Shown one piece after another: positions 1-7,094 of a stretch of DNA of 34,905 bases. Numbering within the stretch: the first letter of the stretch is position 1; each line of letters begins with the position of its first letter. The translations under genes were made by a program, and so were the position numbers. The stretch is from CAYHPY01 sp964358485. Its GTDB lineage: Bacteria > Elusimicrobiota > Elusimicrobia > UBA1565 > UBA9628. The notes under the pieces are model-generated. The model had not been told where the DNA came from and did no database searches. It was given only the letters and a program-made list of their open reading frames with translations. Where the stretch lies: the NCBI GenBank assembly GCA_964358485.1, contig CAYHPY010000032.1:1-34905 (forward strand). Reading direction: 5' to 3'.

Positions 1-210
1 GGCGCCCATGTTCTCGAACGGATTCTCGAGCTCGATTTCCTTGGCGATGGTCACGCCGTCATCGATGACGACGGGGGAGCCGAACTTCTTCTCCAGGACG
101 ACCGCGCGGCCCTTGGGGCCGAGGGTGACCTTCACGGCGTTGGCGAGCTTATCTACGCCCGCCTTCATGAGTTTGCGCGCTTCTTCGGCGAATACAATCT
201 GCTTGGCCAT
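1..210 (-). CDS. groEL: Chaperonin GroEL, N-terminal 70 residues (cut by window edge)
   Basis: GroEL is the 60-kDa subunit of the ATP-driven cytoplasmic folding chamber that works with the GroES lid. The visible N-terminus starts MAKQIVFAEEARKLMKAG and continues through VKVTLGPKGR, VIDDGVTIAKEIEL and ENMGA, all hallmark GroEL segments including the nucleotide-binding TLGPKGR loop. The frame is open to base 1, so only the first 70 codons are present. The ATG at 210 is preceded by a strong Shine-Dalgarno (AAGGAG at 226-221, 10 nt spacing). It lies 36 bp downstream of groES on the same strand, the standard groESL order, and shares its promoter and CIRCE operator. The identity is not in doubt. 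Confidence 0.98.
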   Translation of the reverse strand, partial: MAKQIVFAEEARKLMKAGVDKLANAVKVTLGPKGRAVVLEKKFGSPVVIDDGVTIAKEIELENPFENMGA

Positions 211-246
211 TTGTTTTCTTCTCCTTTATATAGCGTTCGGCGTCGG

Positions 247-558
247 TTACTTCAGGATGCCCAGGATGTCGTCCTGGTGCATGATCAGGTAGTCCTGGTC
301 ATCGATCTTGATCTCGTTGCCGGAGTACTTCCCATAGAGAATCTTGTCGCCCGCCTTGACTTCCATGGGGAGCAGCTTGCCGTCATCGGCGGTTTTGCCC
401 TTTCCAGTGGCCATGACGAGGCCTTCTTGGGGCTTTTCCTTGGCGGTGTCGGGGATGATGATTCCGCCCCGCTTGGATTCCTTCTGTTCGACCGGCTTAA
501 CCAGGACCCGGTCTCCCAGGGGCTGGATCTTTACCTTCGTGAGCGTCGCTTCAGTCAT
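247..558 (-). CDS. groES: Co-chaperonin GroES (Hsp10)
   Basis: GroES is the heptameric lid of the GroEL chamber. The 103-residue product has the family core: IQPLGDRVLVKPVEQKE near residues 11-27, the mobile-loop region KRGGIIIPDTAKEKPQEG around 30-47, and the C-terminal GNEIKIDDQDYLIMHQDDIL. The usual length is about 95-100, so a short N-terminal extension (MTEATLT) is present. The ATG at 558 has a good Shine-Dalgarno (GGAGGA at 573-568, 9 nt spacing). It is the first gene of the groES-groEL operon, transcribed from the promoter at 604-633 and probably repressed by HrcA through the CIRCE repeat at 578-604, inside its leader. Confidence 0.98.
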   Translation of the reverse strand: MTEATLTKVKIQPLGDRVLVKPVEQKESKRGGIIIPDTAKEKPQEGLVMATGKGKTADDGKLLPMEVKAGDKILYGKYSGNEIKIDDQDYLIMHQDDILGILK

Positions 559-577
559 GGAATTGATTCCTCCGATA

Positions 578-604
578 TTAGCAGTCGCGTCTTTGTAGTG
601 CTAA
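578..604. promoter_or_regulatory. CIRCE operator (HrcA binding site) of groESL
   Basis: The inverted repeat TTAGCAGTC, nine bases, TAGTGCTAA matches the CIRCE consensus TTAGCACTC-N9-GAGTGCTAA with one mismatch per arm. It overlaps the last base of the -10 hexamer and covers the predicted transcription start, the usual position for HrcA repression of groESL. hrcA itself is not in the window. Confidence 0.93.
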
Positions 605-633
605 TTATACCACAGGAGGGTCAAAGCTGTCAA
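604..633 (-). promoter_or_regulatory. groESL promoter, perfect sigma-70 consensus
   Basis: On the minus strand TTGACA (633-628) and TATAAT (609-604) are separated by 18 bases. The bases before the -10 (TGG) fit an extended -10. The predicted start near 597 gives a leader of about 39 nt carrying CIRCE and the groES Shine-Dalgarno. This shows that the host uses an ordinary housekeeping sigma factor. Confidence 0.9.
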
Positions 634-643
634 TCAGCTTTGA
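621..643. repeat. Perfect 9-bp inverted repeat over the groESL -35 box
   Basis: TCAAAGCTG (621-629) and CAGCTTTGA (635-643) form a perfect stem with a 5-nt loop. It begins 6 nt past the stop codon of the upstream 320-residue gene but has no T-tract, so it is a weak terminator candidate. It surrounds the -35 hexamer, so it could equally be a second operator. Confidence 0.6.
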
Positions 644-649
644 TGACTG

Positions 650-1612
650 CTAACTTTGAGGGTGGGAGCGGAAGTGCTTTTTAAGGAAACGAGTTAGGGC
701 GTTCTGAGCCCCTGGAACGGAGTCCGGCGCCGCAGGCGACGGACCCGTAGGCGCTTGTTCTTTTTGTTCCGTTTCCGGAATTTTTTCAACAGGGGAAACG
801 GGTGGGGGAACGGAATCTGCGGCAACGGAAGAAACGGCAACAAGTGAATGCCCGGCTGGTCCCGGCTGCGCCGGGGCCAGCCGCGCGAGTTCGCCCTCAA
901 ATCTCCTGATCAGCGCCAGCGCCTTGGCCAAAGCCACCTCTTTCTCCATCAGTTGACGGTTCAGCGAATCGACCAGGCGGTTGCGGATGGCAAGATCGTT
1001 GGCGGTTTCGGTTTGGCGCCGAGAGGTGTTTTCCAGCTCCAGCTTCATGGTCTCAAGCCGGACCCGGAGCTCGGCCAAGGAGCCGTCCTTGGCCGTTTGG
1101 GTCGCGCGCAGGGATTCGACTTCCGTCCGGGCCTCTTTAAGTTGGGCCTCGAGGTTGCGGATAATTCCCGCCTGGTCTTGGGCCCGGGCGGCCTGCTCGC
1201 CGGTGAGGCGAAGCTGTTCCTTCAAATCGGAAACTTGCCGCTGAAGGGAAAGCGCTAAGGAGCGTTCCTCCCGGCGGTTTTCCAGTTCCTTCATGAGGTC
1301 GGCGACATGGCTGAAAAGCTTGACGCCCGAATCGTCGATGAGTTTGTCGATGTCCCCCCCTCCCAGGAGGGGGTTGAGCGCGTCCGGGGGCGGGGCGGGG
1401 GCTGCCGCCCGCTCCGCGTCGCGGGCCGCTTCCTTCTCGGAAGCCGCGGCGCGGATATCATCGACCTCGGAAGCTTTGCGCCAATTTTTCTCCAGGATTT
1501 CCCCTTCCGCGGGGCAGACCAAAGTGGCGGCGGAAAAATGGGGCAGGGCGATCAATTCGGCGGGGGAGTAACAGCCGGGAACTTCGCCGTTGATGTAGGC
1601 CCAGTACTTCAT
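650..1612 (-). CDS. GYF_2-like N-terminal domain protein with long coiled coil
   Basis: The function is unknown. Residues 1-50 (MKYWAYINGEVPGCYSPAEL, then hydrophobic strands and NWRKASEV) resemble the GYF_2/DUF4339 module, a small domain thought to bind proline-rich peptides. Residues about 95-225 are a heptad-rich, Glu/Arg/Leu-rich coiled coil. The last 90 residues are Pro/Ala/Glu-rich and end in a basic tail (FLKKHFRSHP). There is no signal peptide or membrane segment, so it is probably cytoplasmic. The ATG at 1612 has no Shine-Dalgarno; an extended -10-like box lies 7 nt upstream, suggesting a leaderless mRNA. It sits between a terminator-like hairpin (1668-1686) and groESL and appears monocistronic. 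The domain call is by pattern only. Confidence 0.75.
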   Translation of the reverse strand: MKYWAYINGEVPGCYSPAELIALPHFSAATLVCPAEGEILEKNWRKASEVDDIRAAASEKEAARDAERAAAPAPPPDALNPLLGGGDIDKLIDDSGVKLFSHVADLMKELENRREERSLALSLQRQVSDLKEQLRLTGEQAARAQDQAGIIRNLEAQLKEARTEVESLRATQTAKDGSLAELRVRLETMKLELENTSRRQTETANDLAIRNRLVDSLNRQLMEKEVALAKALALIRRFEGELARLAPAQPGPAGHSLVAVSSVAADSVPPPVSPVEKIPETEQKEQAPTGPSPAAPDSVPGAQNALTRFLKKHFRSHPQS

Positions 1613-1619
1613 AGAAAGA

Positions 1620-1625
1620 AGCTTA
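1620..1625 (-). promoter_or_regulatory. Candidate extended -10 box for the 320-residue gene
   Basis: The minus strand reads TGT-TAAGCT, ending 7 nt before the ATG at 1612. No good -35 is visible 16-18 bases upstream. The same TGTTAAGCT with a good -35 occurs at 29206-29211, which is the main reason for listing it. Confidence 0.4.
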
Positions 1626-1644
1626 ACAACGGAATGTTACGGAA

Positions 1645-1686
1645 AAAGAAAGGGGAAAGGAATTTGGGGCGCCGGGGACCGGCGCC
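1645..1686 (-). terminator. Likely intrinsic terminator of the LOG-TPR operon
   Basis: GGCGCCGG (1668-1675) and CCGGCGCC (1679-1686) form a perfect 8-bp GC stem with a 3-nt loop, immediately after the TAG of the 409-residue gene at 1689. On the minus strand a pyrimidine-rich tract with several T runs follows. The T-tract is imperfect. Confidence 0.55.
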
Positions 1687-1688
1687 GA

Positions 1689-2918
1689 CTAGGGCGCCGG
1701 GGGCCGGCGCTTCGCCGGCGGCGGCCAGGGGTCTCCTCGGGAGAGGGAGCGGAAGTATTGGATGGCGGCGTCGCCCTTGCAGGCTTTTTTTTGGCATTCC
1801 TTGGCGCGAAAGTGGATTTCGGCGTAATCGGGGCCCGCCAGGGCGGCTTGATAGTCCTTGGCCGCGTCTTCCCTTTTGCCCAAGAGGTCGGAGGCTTGGC
1901 CTCTCAAGAAGTGCGTGAAAGTATGCCAGACGCCGGGGGGCGGATTCCCGTTTCCGGGCTCCACCGCCAAGTCCAGCCACGCCCGGGCGGGGCCCACCAT
2001 GGATTTGTCGAAACATTTGTCGGCGGGCAAGCCGCAGAGCAGGCTCAGGAGCTTGCGCTTGAAGACCAGGGGAGAGGCTTGTTCTCGTTCAAAAAGACTC
2101 CGGGCCTCGCCGATGGACCCGGCGGCGTCTCCATTGAGGTGCCGGGCGATGACCTCCAAGAGCTGGTAGTAGGCGCTGTCGGGGATGTCCTTGCGGAGCC
2201 GTTGAATCACCTCCAATGATTTTGCGTAGTCCTTCTTGTCGATGAGGTAAATGTAGGAGAGAAATTGGGCGGATTGGCGGGAGGCATGCCGGCCCTTTTC
2301 CATGGCCTGGTGCATGCGCGCCAAACCCCGTTTCTCGTCCCCCCGCAGTCCGATCACCGCGGAAAATTTCAGCAAGCCTCCGAATCGGGCGACCTGATAA
2401 TCGAAGACGCCCAGGCCGAGGTAGGCGTCGTGGTAATCGGGATCGATCTTCACGCATTTGTTGAGAAGCTTAATCGCTTTTTTCCCGTCGAAATAGGCCT
2501 GTAGCCAGCGTCCCCGGAGCATGCTCCATTGCCCCCGGGTTCCGAGGGCCATGCCCCCCGCGAAATTGCCGTCCGCCCGATCCGCCAGGGATTTCGATTT
2601 CATGAGGAGTTCCGCTTTGTCGATGGCCGACTCGATGTCCGCTTCGAAAAGCCCCTGCAGGGTCGGGGTGTCGGTGAAAAGGCCGTATTCCAGGGAGGAC
2701 TGCCACCAGATCGCCCCGGCCTCGAAAAGGTAGCCGAACGGGCTTTCCGGTTCCGCCTCGATCAGCTTTCGGAAAGTTTCACGGGAGCGGTCGTAATCGA
2801 GATTGTAAAGCTGGCGCAGGCCTTCATCGAGGCGGGCCTCGGCGGTTTTGGACAAGGCCGCCGAGGCCGGAGCCGCGGCGGCCGCCAAAATCAGGGAAAA
2901 AAGAAGTTTGAGGGCCAT
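1689..2918 (-). CDS. Secreted TPR-repeat protein, 409 residues
   Basis: The N-terminus MALKLLFSLILAAAAAPASA is a clear Sec signal peptide with a cleavage site near residue 20. The mature part is helical with TPR-like units: a tandem near residues 25-60 (RLDEGLRQLYNLDYDRSRET), another near 145-175 (DPDYHDAYLGLGVFDYQVAR), and weaker ones toward the C-terminus. Cysteines cluster near residues 290-300 and 375-380 and could form periplasmic disulfides. The C-terminus is a short Pro/Arg-rich tail. The start overlaps the stop of the upstream TPR gene as TGATG, so the two are translationally coupled. It is the last gene before the hairpin at 1668-1686. A periplasmic scaffold role is likely, but no partner can be named. 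Confidence 0.85.
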   Translation of the reverse strand: MALKLLFSLILAAAAAPASAALSKTAEARLDEGLRQLYNLDYDRSRETFRKLIEAEPESPFGYLFEAGAIWWQSSLEYGLFTDTPTLQGLFEADIESAIDKAELLMKSKSLADRADGNFAGGMALGTRGQWSMLRGRWLQAYFDGKKAIKLLNKCVKIDPDYHDAYLGLGVFDYQVARFGGLLKFSAVIGLRGDEKRGLARMHQAMEKGRHASRQSAQFLSYIYLIDKKDYAKSLEVIQRLRKDIPDSAYYQLLEVIARHLNGDAAGSIGEARSLFEREQASPLVFKRKLLSLLCGLPADKCFDKSMVGPARAWLDLAVEPGNGNPPPGVWHTFTHFLRGQASDLLGKREDAAKDYQAALAGPDYAEIHFRAKECQKKACKGDAAIQYFRSLSRGDPWPPPAKRRPPAP

Positions 2919-3922
2919 CAGTTCGCGTAGATCCTTTCGCCCGGCTCCTGGAGGACCCGGGAGCGTCGCGATTTTTTCGCCGGCCGGGGCCGGGCCGGTT
3001 CCTCGGGCTCATCCGGGGCCTGGCGAAGCTTGGCGGCCGCGATTTTTGCCCTGGCGCAGGACGCTTGAAAGCCCAGGCGGCAGGCCTCCTCCAAATCCGA
3101 GAGCGCCGGGCCCCACCGCCCCTGTTTTTCCAGGATGGCCGCCCGCCAGAAATAGGCCTCTCCCAATTCCCGTTGGGCGTTAAGGAGTTCGACAGGTTTG
3201 GCGCGGGCGCGTTGAAGACGATTCAGGGCGTCTTCCCCCAAGGCCAAGCCATTGTCCAGGTCCTCGAGCCCGGGGGCGGTTCGGCCGGCCAGCGCGCGAG
3301 TCCGCCCTCGTTCCGCCAAGGTCGGCCAGTCCTTGCCCCCGGCCGAGGCGTCGGCCCGGTCGAGCAAGGCCAGGGCCTCATCCAGCCTGCGGCGGGCTTT
3401 TTTAAGCCGGGCCAGGCCGACGATGGGGCGTGGATTTTCCGGAACAAGACTCGACGCGGCCAGATAGGCGGTTTCAGCCCCGGTCCAATCGCCGATCATT
3501 TCCAGGGCCTCCCCCTTGGCCAGGGGACCGGCGGGGTCCTCGGGCCGCAAGGAGATGAATTCCGTCAAGTCGGCCGCGGCCAAGCGGGCTTTTCCCTGGC
3601 GCAGGCGAAGACGGCCGCGGACAAAATAGGCCTTGAAGGCCGCGGGATCGGCCGCGATCGCCTTGTCCAGGTCCGGAGCGGCCGAGATGGGGTCGTTTTG
3701 GTCGAAAAACGCGGCGCCCCGCTCCATGTGGCAATGTCCCAGCAAGGTCCGGGAGTGGGAAGGCTTCCAGGCGCGGATGGCGCGGGAGTAGTACTCGATC
3801 CTCTCCTCGGCCTCAACCCGCGTCGCCGCCTTGCGCATGTTTTCCAGGAAGGAGTCCTGGGCGCGCGCCATGGGCCCGGCCAAGCCGAGAAGCCCGAGGC
3901 CCAGGAGAAGGCCCCCCGTCAT
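2918..3922 (-). CDS. Secreted TPR-repeat protein, 334 residues
   Basis: The start was set at the ATG at 3922, which overlaps the LOG gene stop as ATGA and gives the signal peptide MTGGLLLGLGLLGLAGPMARA; the longer open frame upstream is a shadow of the LOG gene. The mature protein has about five TPR units, for example around AFKAYFVRGRLRLRQGKARL and the following ADLTEFISLRPEDPAGPLAK. Sel1/TPR-like helices continue to YFWRAAILEKQGRWGPALSD, then a basic Pro/Lys/Arg-rich tail. The sequence is periplasmic by prediction. Together with the 409-residue protein it forms a pair of exported TPR proteins behind a cytoplasmic LOG enzyme, a combination whose logic is not evident. Confidence 0.85.
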   Translation of the reverse strand: MTGGLLLGLGLLGLAGPMARAQDSFLENMRKAATRVEAEERIEYYSRAIRAWKPSHSRTLLGHCHMERGAAFFDQNDPISAAPDLDKAIAADPAAFKAYFVRGRLRLRQGKARLAAADLTEFISLRPEDPAGPLAKGEALEMIGDWTGAETAYLAASSLVPENPRPIVGLARLKKARRRLDEALALLDRADASAGGKDWPTLAERGRTRALAGRTAPGLEDLDNGLALGEDALNRLQRARAKPVELLNAQRELGEAYFWRAAILEKQGRWGPALSDLEEACRLGFQASCARAKIAAAKLRQAPDEPEEPARPRPAKKSRRSRVLQEPGERIYAN

Positions 3923-4806
3923 GGGGTGGGCAAGCCCGCGGGGTGTTGGTTCCAATGCCGTTGGATGTGGGACCAGCCTTCGGCCGCCGTCTCGACGATG
4001 GCGAACAGTTTCAGGTCCGCGTGGCCGATGTAGCCTTCGTCGGCGAGGAATTTCCAATCGAAGACCCGGGTCCAGAATTTTTTCCCGAACAGGACGACCG
4101 GGATCGGGGACTTCTTGCCGGTCTGGATCAAGGTCAGGGTTTCGAAGAGCTCGTCCATCGTGCCGTAGCCGCCCGGGAAGGCCGCCAACGCCTTGGCCCG
4201 CATCATGAAATGCATTTTCCGCAGGGAGAAATAATGGAATTGGAAGCTCAATTCAGGCGTGATGTAGGGGTTGGGGTCCTGCTCGTGGGGCAGGGTGATG
4301 TTGAGGCCGATGCTCTTGGCGCCCACCTCGTAGGCCCCCCGGTTGGCGGCCTCCATGATCCCGGGGCCGCCCCCGGTGACCACCACGAACTCCAGGCTTT
4401 TTCGGTTCTGGGAGGCCTGGGAGAGCATGGCCGAGAAGCGCCGGGCTTCCTCATAATACCGGGATTGCTCCACCCGGAGTTGGGCGGTTTTCAGGCGCCG
4501 GCGCCACTCCAGATCGCGCGGCGCGGCCTTGAGCTGGCGGCGGCACTCGGCCAAGGCCTCCCGGGCCTCCTCCGGAGAGGAGAGGCGGGCGGAGCCGAAC
4601 ACGACGACGGTGGAGCGGATGTTCTGGTCCCGGAGAACGGTTTCGGGCTTGAGGAGCTCCAATTGCAGGCGCACGGGGCGCGTTTCCCGCCGGGACATGA
4701 AGCTCATGTCCTCGAAAGCCTTGGAATAGGTTCCCGCCGCCTTGATCTGTTCGACGAGCATCCGGCGCATTTCCGGGGTCATCGGCTCTCTCTTTGTTTT
4801 TGCCAT
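3919..4806 (-). CDS. LOG-family (lysine decarboxylase-like) Rossmann protein
   Basis: LOG proteins are cytosolic nucleoside 5'-monophosphate phosphoribohydrolases, some of which release cytokinin-type bases; bacterial long forms are often of unknown substrate. The diagnostic elements are present: VVVTGGGPGIMEAANRGAYE near residues 142-161, the SLRKMHFMMRAKA helix, and PGGYGTMDELFETL with the catalytic Arg and Glu. Length from this start is 295, matching the long TIGR00730-like group with an N-terminal extension and a helical insert (about residues 85-120). The ATG at 4806 was preferred over an upstream ATG at 4845, because a strong promoter ends 9 nt before 4806 and would leave the longer start untranscribed. 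It is the first gene of a three-gene operon. Substrate unknown. Confidence 0.9.
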   Translation of the reverse strand: MAKTKREPMTPEMRRMLVEQIKAAGTYSKAFEDMSFMSRRETRPVRLQLELLKPETVLRDQNIRSTVVVFGSARLSSPEEAREALAECRRQLKAAPRDLEWRRRLKTAQLRVEQSRYYEEARRFSAMLSQASQNRKSLEFVVVTGGGPGIMEAANRGAYEVGAKSIGLNITLPHEQDPNPYITPELSFQFHYFSLRKMHFMMRAKALAAFPGGYGTMDELFETLTLIQTGKKSPIPVVLFGKKFWTRVFDWKFLADEGYIGHADLKLFAIVETAAEGWSHIQRHWNQHPAGLPTP

Positions 4807-4815
4807 GGAAGGGCG

Positions 4816-4844
4816 ATTATAACTCAATGCCGGAGGGGTGTCCA
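4816..4844 (-). promoter_or_regulatory. Leaderless-type promoter of the LOG operon
   Basis: TGGACA (4844-4839), 17 bases, TATAAT (4821-4816), then 9 nt to the ATG at 4806. One mismatch to consensus in total. The predicted transcription start falls at or within about 3 nt of the start codon, and no Shine-Dalgarno is present. Confidence 0.8.
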
Positions 4845-4856
4845 CAGCCGGGGGGG

Positions 4857-4886
4857 TTGAAGGGAGATGGGGAGCTTTGATAAAAA
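4857..4886 (+). promoter_or_regulatory. Candidate promoter of the parvulin gene
   Basis: TTGAAG (4857-4862), 18 bases, TGA-TAAAAA (-10 at 4881-4886), then 9 nt to the ATG at 4896. The alternative -10 GATAAA (4879-4884) uses a 16-base spacer. It fits the short -10 to start spacing seen elsewhere in the window, but the -10 is weaker. Confidence 0.5.
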
Positions 4887-4895
4887 GAACGGAAT

Positions 4896-5747
4896 ATGAG
4901 AAACAAAATAATCCTGAACGGAACTTTGATGGTTTTGGCGGCGGCGGCCGCGGCCGCCAAAACCATGGTTACCGTAAACGGCGTACCGATTTCGGATAGA
5001 GAAGTCTCCGACCGGGCCTTCCGGCAATTCGGGACGTCGGTGCTCAACGAAATAGCAGACGAAATACTAGTCCGCCAAGCCGCCAAGGCGGCCAAGGTGC
5101 AAGCCGATCCCGCCGAGGTCGCCGCGCGCCTTCAGCGCATCCGGGGGCAGTTTGCGGACGACAAGACTTTCTCGGAGCGCCTGTCTGCCATCGGCCTCTC
5201 CTCCCAGGAGCTCCAGGACCGGATTTCGGCGCAAATCCTCCGGGAAAGCCTGGTGGCCGCGGAGAAAAAACTCTCCGTGGCCGAGGCCGAGGCCCGCGAA
5301 TTTTTCGAGGCCAACAAGGAGAAATTAGGAGCCGGCGAGGCCGTGCGCCTGCGGCACATTCTGGTGGGGTCGGAAAAGGAAGCCAATGATTTCCTGATCG
5401 CTCTGCGGGCGGGCGCCGATTTCGCGCGGTTGGCCGGGAGCGTTTCCCTCGATTCCGGGACCCGGGAGAAAGGCGGCGATCTCGGATTCGTTTCCCGGGG
5501 GATGCTGCAAGGCGAGCTGGAGGCCGCGGTCTTCGGGGCGGCCCCCGGCGGGCTGGCGGGCCCCGTCCGCACCTCGGCGGGGTTCTCCGTTTTCAAGGTG
5601 GAGGAGCGCCGCGCCGCCAAGGCCGTGGTCTTCGAGGAGGTCAAGGCCGACCTGCTCAGGGCCCTGCTGGCCGACAAGATCGGCAAAGCGTGGCCGGCCT
5701 ATCTTCAGGAGCTTCGCGACAAAGCCAAATACGTGGCGCCCAAATAA
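4896..5747 (+). CDS. Periplasmic parvulin-type peptidyl-prolyl isomerase (SurA/PrsA-like)
   Basis: This is a secreted folding chaperone and prolyl isomerase. The signal peptide MRNKIILNGTLMVLAAAAAA is followed by a SurA_N-like helical region (residues 24-130, beginning VTVNGVPISDREV). The parvulin domain spans about residues 148-236: VRLRHILVGSEKEAND, then ADFARLAGSVSLDSGTREKG, GGDLGFVSRGML and GPVRTSAGFSVFKVEE, all standard rotamase blocks. A short C-terminal helix closes the chaperone fold. At 283 residues with one parvulin domain it is closer to PrsA/PpiC-single-domain chaperones than to two-domain SurA. It is divergent from the LOG operon and convergent with dctM. Likely clients are the outer-membrane barrels encoded nearby, which is inference. 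Confidence 0.93.
   Translation: MRNKIILNGTLMVLAAAAAAAKTMVTVNGVPISDREVSDRAFRQFGTSVLNEIADEILVRQAAKAAKVQADPAEVAARLQRIRGQFADDKTFSERLSAIGLSSQELQDRISAQILRESLVAAEKKLSVAEAEAREFFEANKEKLGAGEAVRLRHILVGSEKEANDFLIALRAGADFARLAGSVSLDSGTREKGGDLGFVSRGMLQGELEAAVFGAAPGGLAGPVRTSAGFSVFKVEERRAAKAVVFEEVKADLLRALLADKIGKAWPAYLQELRDKAKYVAPK
4931..4964 (+). repeat. 12-bp perfect inverted repeat inside the parvulin signal peptide
   Basis: GGTTTTGGCGGC (4931-4942) and GCCGCCAAAACC (4953-4964) are perfectly complementary around a 10-nt GC-rich centre that contains a NotI-type palindrome. They encode the poly-alanine core of the signal peptide. A second palindrome, AACCATGGTT, follows at 4961-4970. Confidence 0.7.
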
Positions 5748-5778
5748 TCGGAACTCGCCGGGCCAGCGAGTTCCGATT
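5746..5778 (+). terminator. Strong hairpin at the end of the parvulin gene
   Basis: A perfect 13-bp stem (5746-5758 with 5766-5778, 7-nt loop) starts inside the TAA stop codon. No T-run follows directly; a T7 run lies about 20 nt further (5797-5803). It is very likely a 3'-end structure, possibly acting for both convergent genes. Confidence 0.6.
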
Positions 5779-5804
5779 GAGGAAATTTCAGCGTAATTTT
5801 TTTA

Positions 5805-5822
5805 CCGGCGGGGGCCCGCCGG
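5805..5822. repeat. GC-rich hairpin between convergent genes
   Basis: CCGGCGGG (5805-5812) and CCCGCCGG (5815-5822) form an 8-bp stem just after the dctM stop. Read on the minus strand it is followed by A7, not T, so it is not a classical terminator for dctM. It could protect the 3' end. Confidence 0.5.
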
Positions 5823-5825
5823 CGC

Positions 5826-7094
5826 TTACTTCATTTTCAGCAGATCCGGCAGCCAGAGGCTCAGGCGCGGAACATAGGTCACGATCCCCAGCGCTCCCAG
5901 CAGGATCAGCCAGAAGGGCATGGTGGCCTTGTAGAGCTGGGGCAGGCCTTTCTCGAAGCGGCGGCTGGACAAGAACAGGTTGAGGCCCAGCGGCGGGGTC
6001 ATGTAGCCGATCTCCAGGTTCAGCAGAAACAGCGTGCCCAGGTGGATGGGGTCGATCTGGTACTGCATGGCCACCGGGACGATGATCGGGACCACGATGA
6101 TGATGGCCGAGAAGATTTCCACCATGTTGACGACCAGCAGGAAGGCGTTGAGCAGGAGCAGGAACTGCCACTTCTCCTGGAAGCGGGAGTGGATCATCTC
6201 GAAAAGCAGGTCCGGAACCTTCTCATCGATCAGGTAGCTGGTCAGCCCCAGGGCCGTGCCCAGGACCACGAGGATCGCGCCCACCAGGATCATGCTGCGC
6301 ACCATCACGCCCGGAAGGTCGCGGACCCTCAGGTCTTTATAGATGAAAACCTCGGCGACCAGAACGTAGAACGCCATGATGGCGGAGGCTTCCGAGGCGG
6401 TGAAAAAGCCGGCGTAGATTCCCCCCACGATGACGAAGGGCAGGGGAATTTCCCAGGCCGCCGCGCGCGCCGCGGTCTTGAGCTTTTCGAAATCGAAGGG
6501 AACGGTCGAGACGCCGTGCTTGCCGGCGATCACAACCGAGTAAGCTCCCAGGATCAGCAGGAGCAGGACGCCGGGGACGGCCGAGGCGGCGAAAAGGCGG
6601 TCCACGGAGACCTTCCCGACCAAGGCGTAGAGGATGATGGGAAGGCTGGGGGGAAACAGAAGCCCGAGGGAACCCGTCGTCGTGATCAGCCCCAGGGAGT
6701 AATTCTCCGGGTAGCCCTGCTTGCGGAGCATAGGATAGACCAATCCCCCGAGCGCGATGATGGTCACGCCTGAGGCGCCCGTGAAGGCGGTAAACAGGGC
6801 GCAGGTGGCCAAGCCCGCCATGGCGATGCCGCCCGGCATCCAGCCGAAAAGTGCCTCGGCCAGGGAGATCAGCCTTTGCGGGGATTTGGACTCGGCCAGG
6901 ACGTAGCCCGCGAAGGTGAAGAGCGGGACGGCGATCAGGGCCGGCAAGGTGGCCAGGCGCGAGAGCTCGATCATCACCGCCTGGGACGGAATCTCCGCCC
7001 CGTGAAAAAGCCAGAGGGCCAGCCCCCCCATCATCGCGAACAGCGGAGTCCCGATCAGGGAGAAAATCAGCAGGGCCAGGATGAGGGCCGTCAT
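5826..7094 (-). CDS. dctM: TRAP transporter large permease subunit DctM
   Basis: DctM is the sodium-coupled elevator subunit of TRAP importers in the inner membrane. The 422-residue product, started at the ATG at 7094 (ATGA overlap with dctQ), is almost entirely hydrophobic with about a dozen segments. Family landmarks are GTPLFAMMGGLALWLFHGAE near the N-terminus, IPLFTFAGYVLAESKSPQRL, GGIAMAGLATCALFTAFTGA, GSLGLLFPPSLPIILYALVG, and the C-terminal half repeat with NMVEIFSAIIIVVPIIVPVA and LEIGYMTPPLGLNLFLSSRR. Length and motifs are typical. It completes a dctP-dctQ-dctM set behind tatT, so the transporter looks intact. The first 31 codons of the longer open frame belong to dctQ coding sequence and were discarded. 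Confidence 0.95.
   Translation of the reverse strand: MTALILALLIFSLIGTPLFAMMGGLALWLFHGAEIPSQAVMIELSRLATLPALIAVPLFTFAGYVLAESKSPQRLISLAEALFGWMPGGIAMAGLATCALFTAFTGASGVTIIALGGLVYPMLRKQGYPENYSLGLITTTGSLGLLFPPSLPIILYALVGKVSVDRLFAASAVPGVLLLLILGAYSVVIAGKHGVSTVPFDFEKLKTAARAAAWEIPLPFVIVGGIYAGFFTASEASAIMAFYVLVAEVFIYKDLRVRDLPGVMVRSMILVGAILVVLGTALGLTSYLIDEKVPDLLFEMIHSRFQEKWQFLLLLNAFLLVVNMVEIFSAIIIVVPIIVPVAMQYQIDPIHLGTLFLLNLEIGYMTPPLGLNLFLSSRRFEKGLPQLYKATMPFWLILLGALGIVTYVPRLSLWLPDLLKMK

Noticed and set aside
5746..5822. Attachment site or transposon end from the two dyads
   Set aside because: No integrase or transposase is nearby, and no direct repeats flank the dyads; position between convergent stops fits 3'-end structures.
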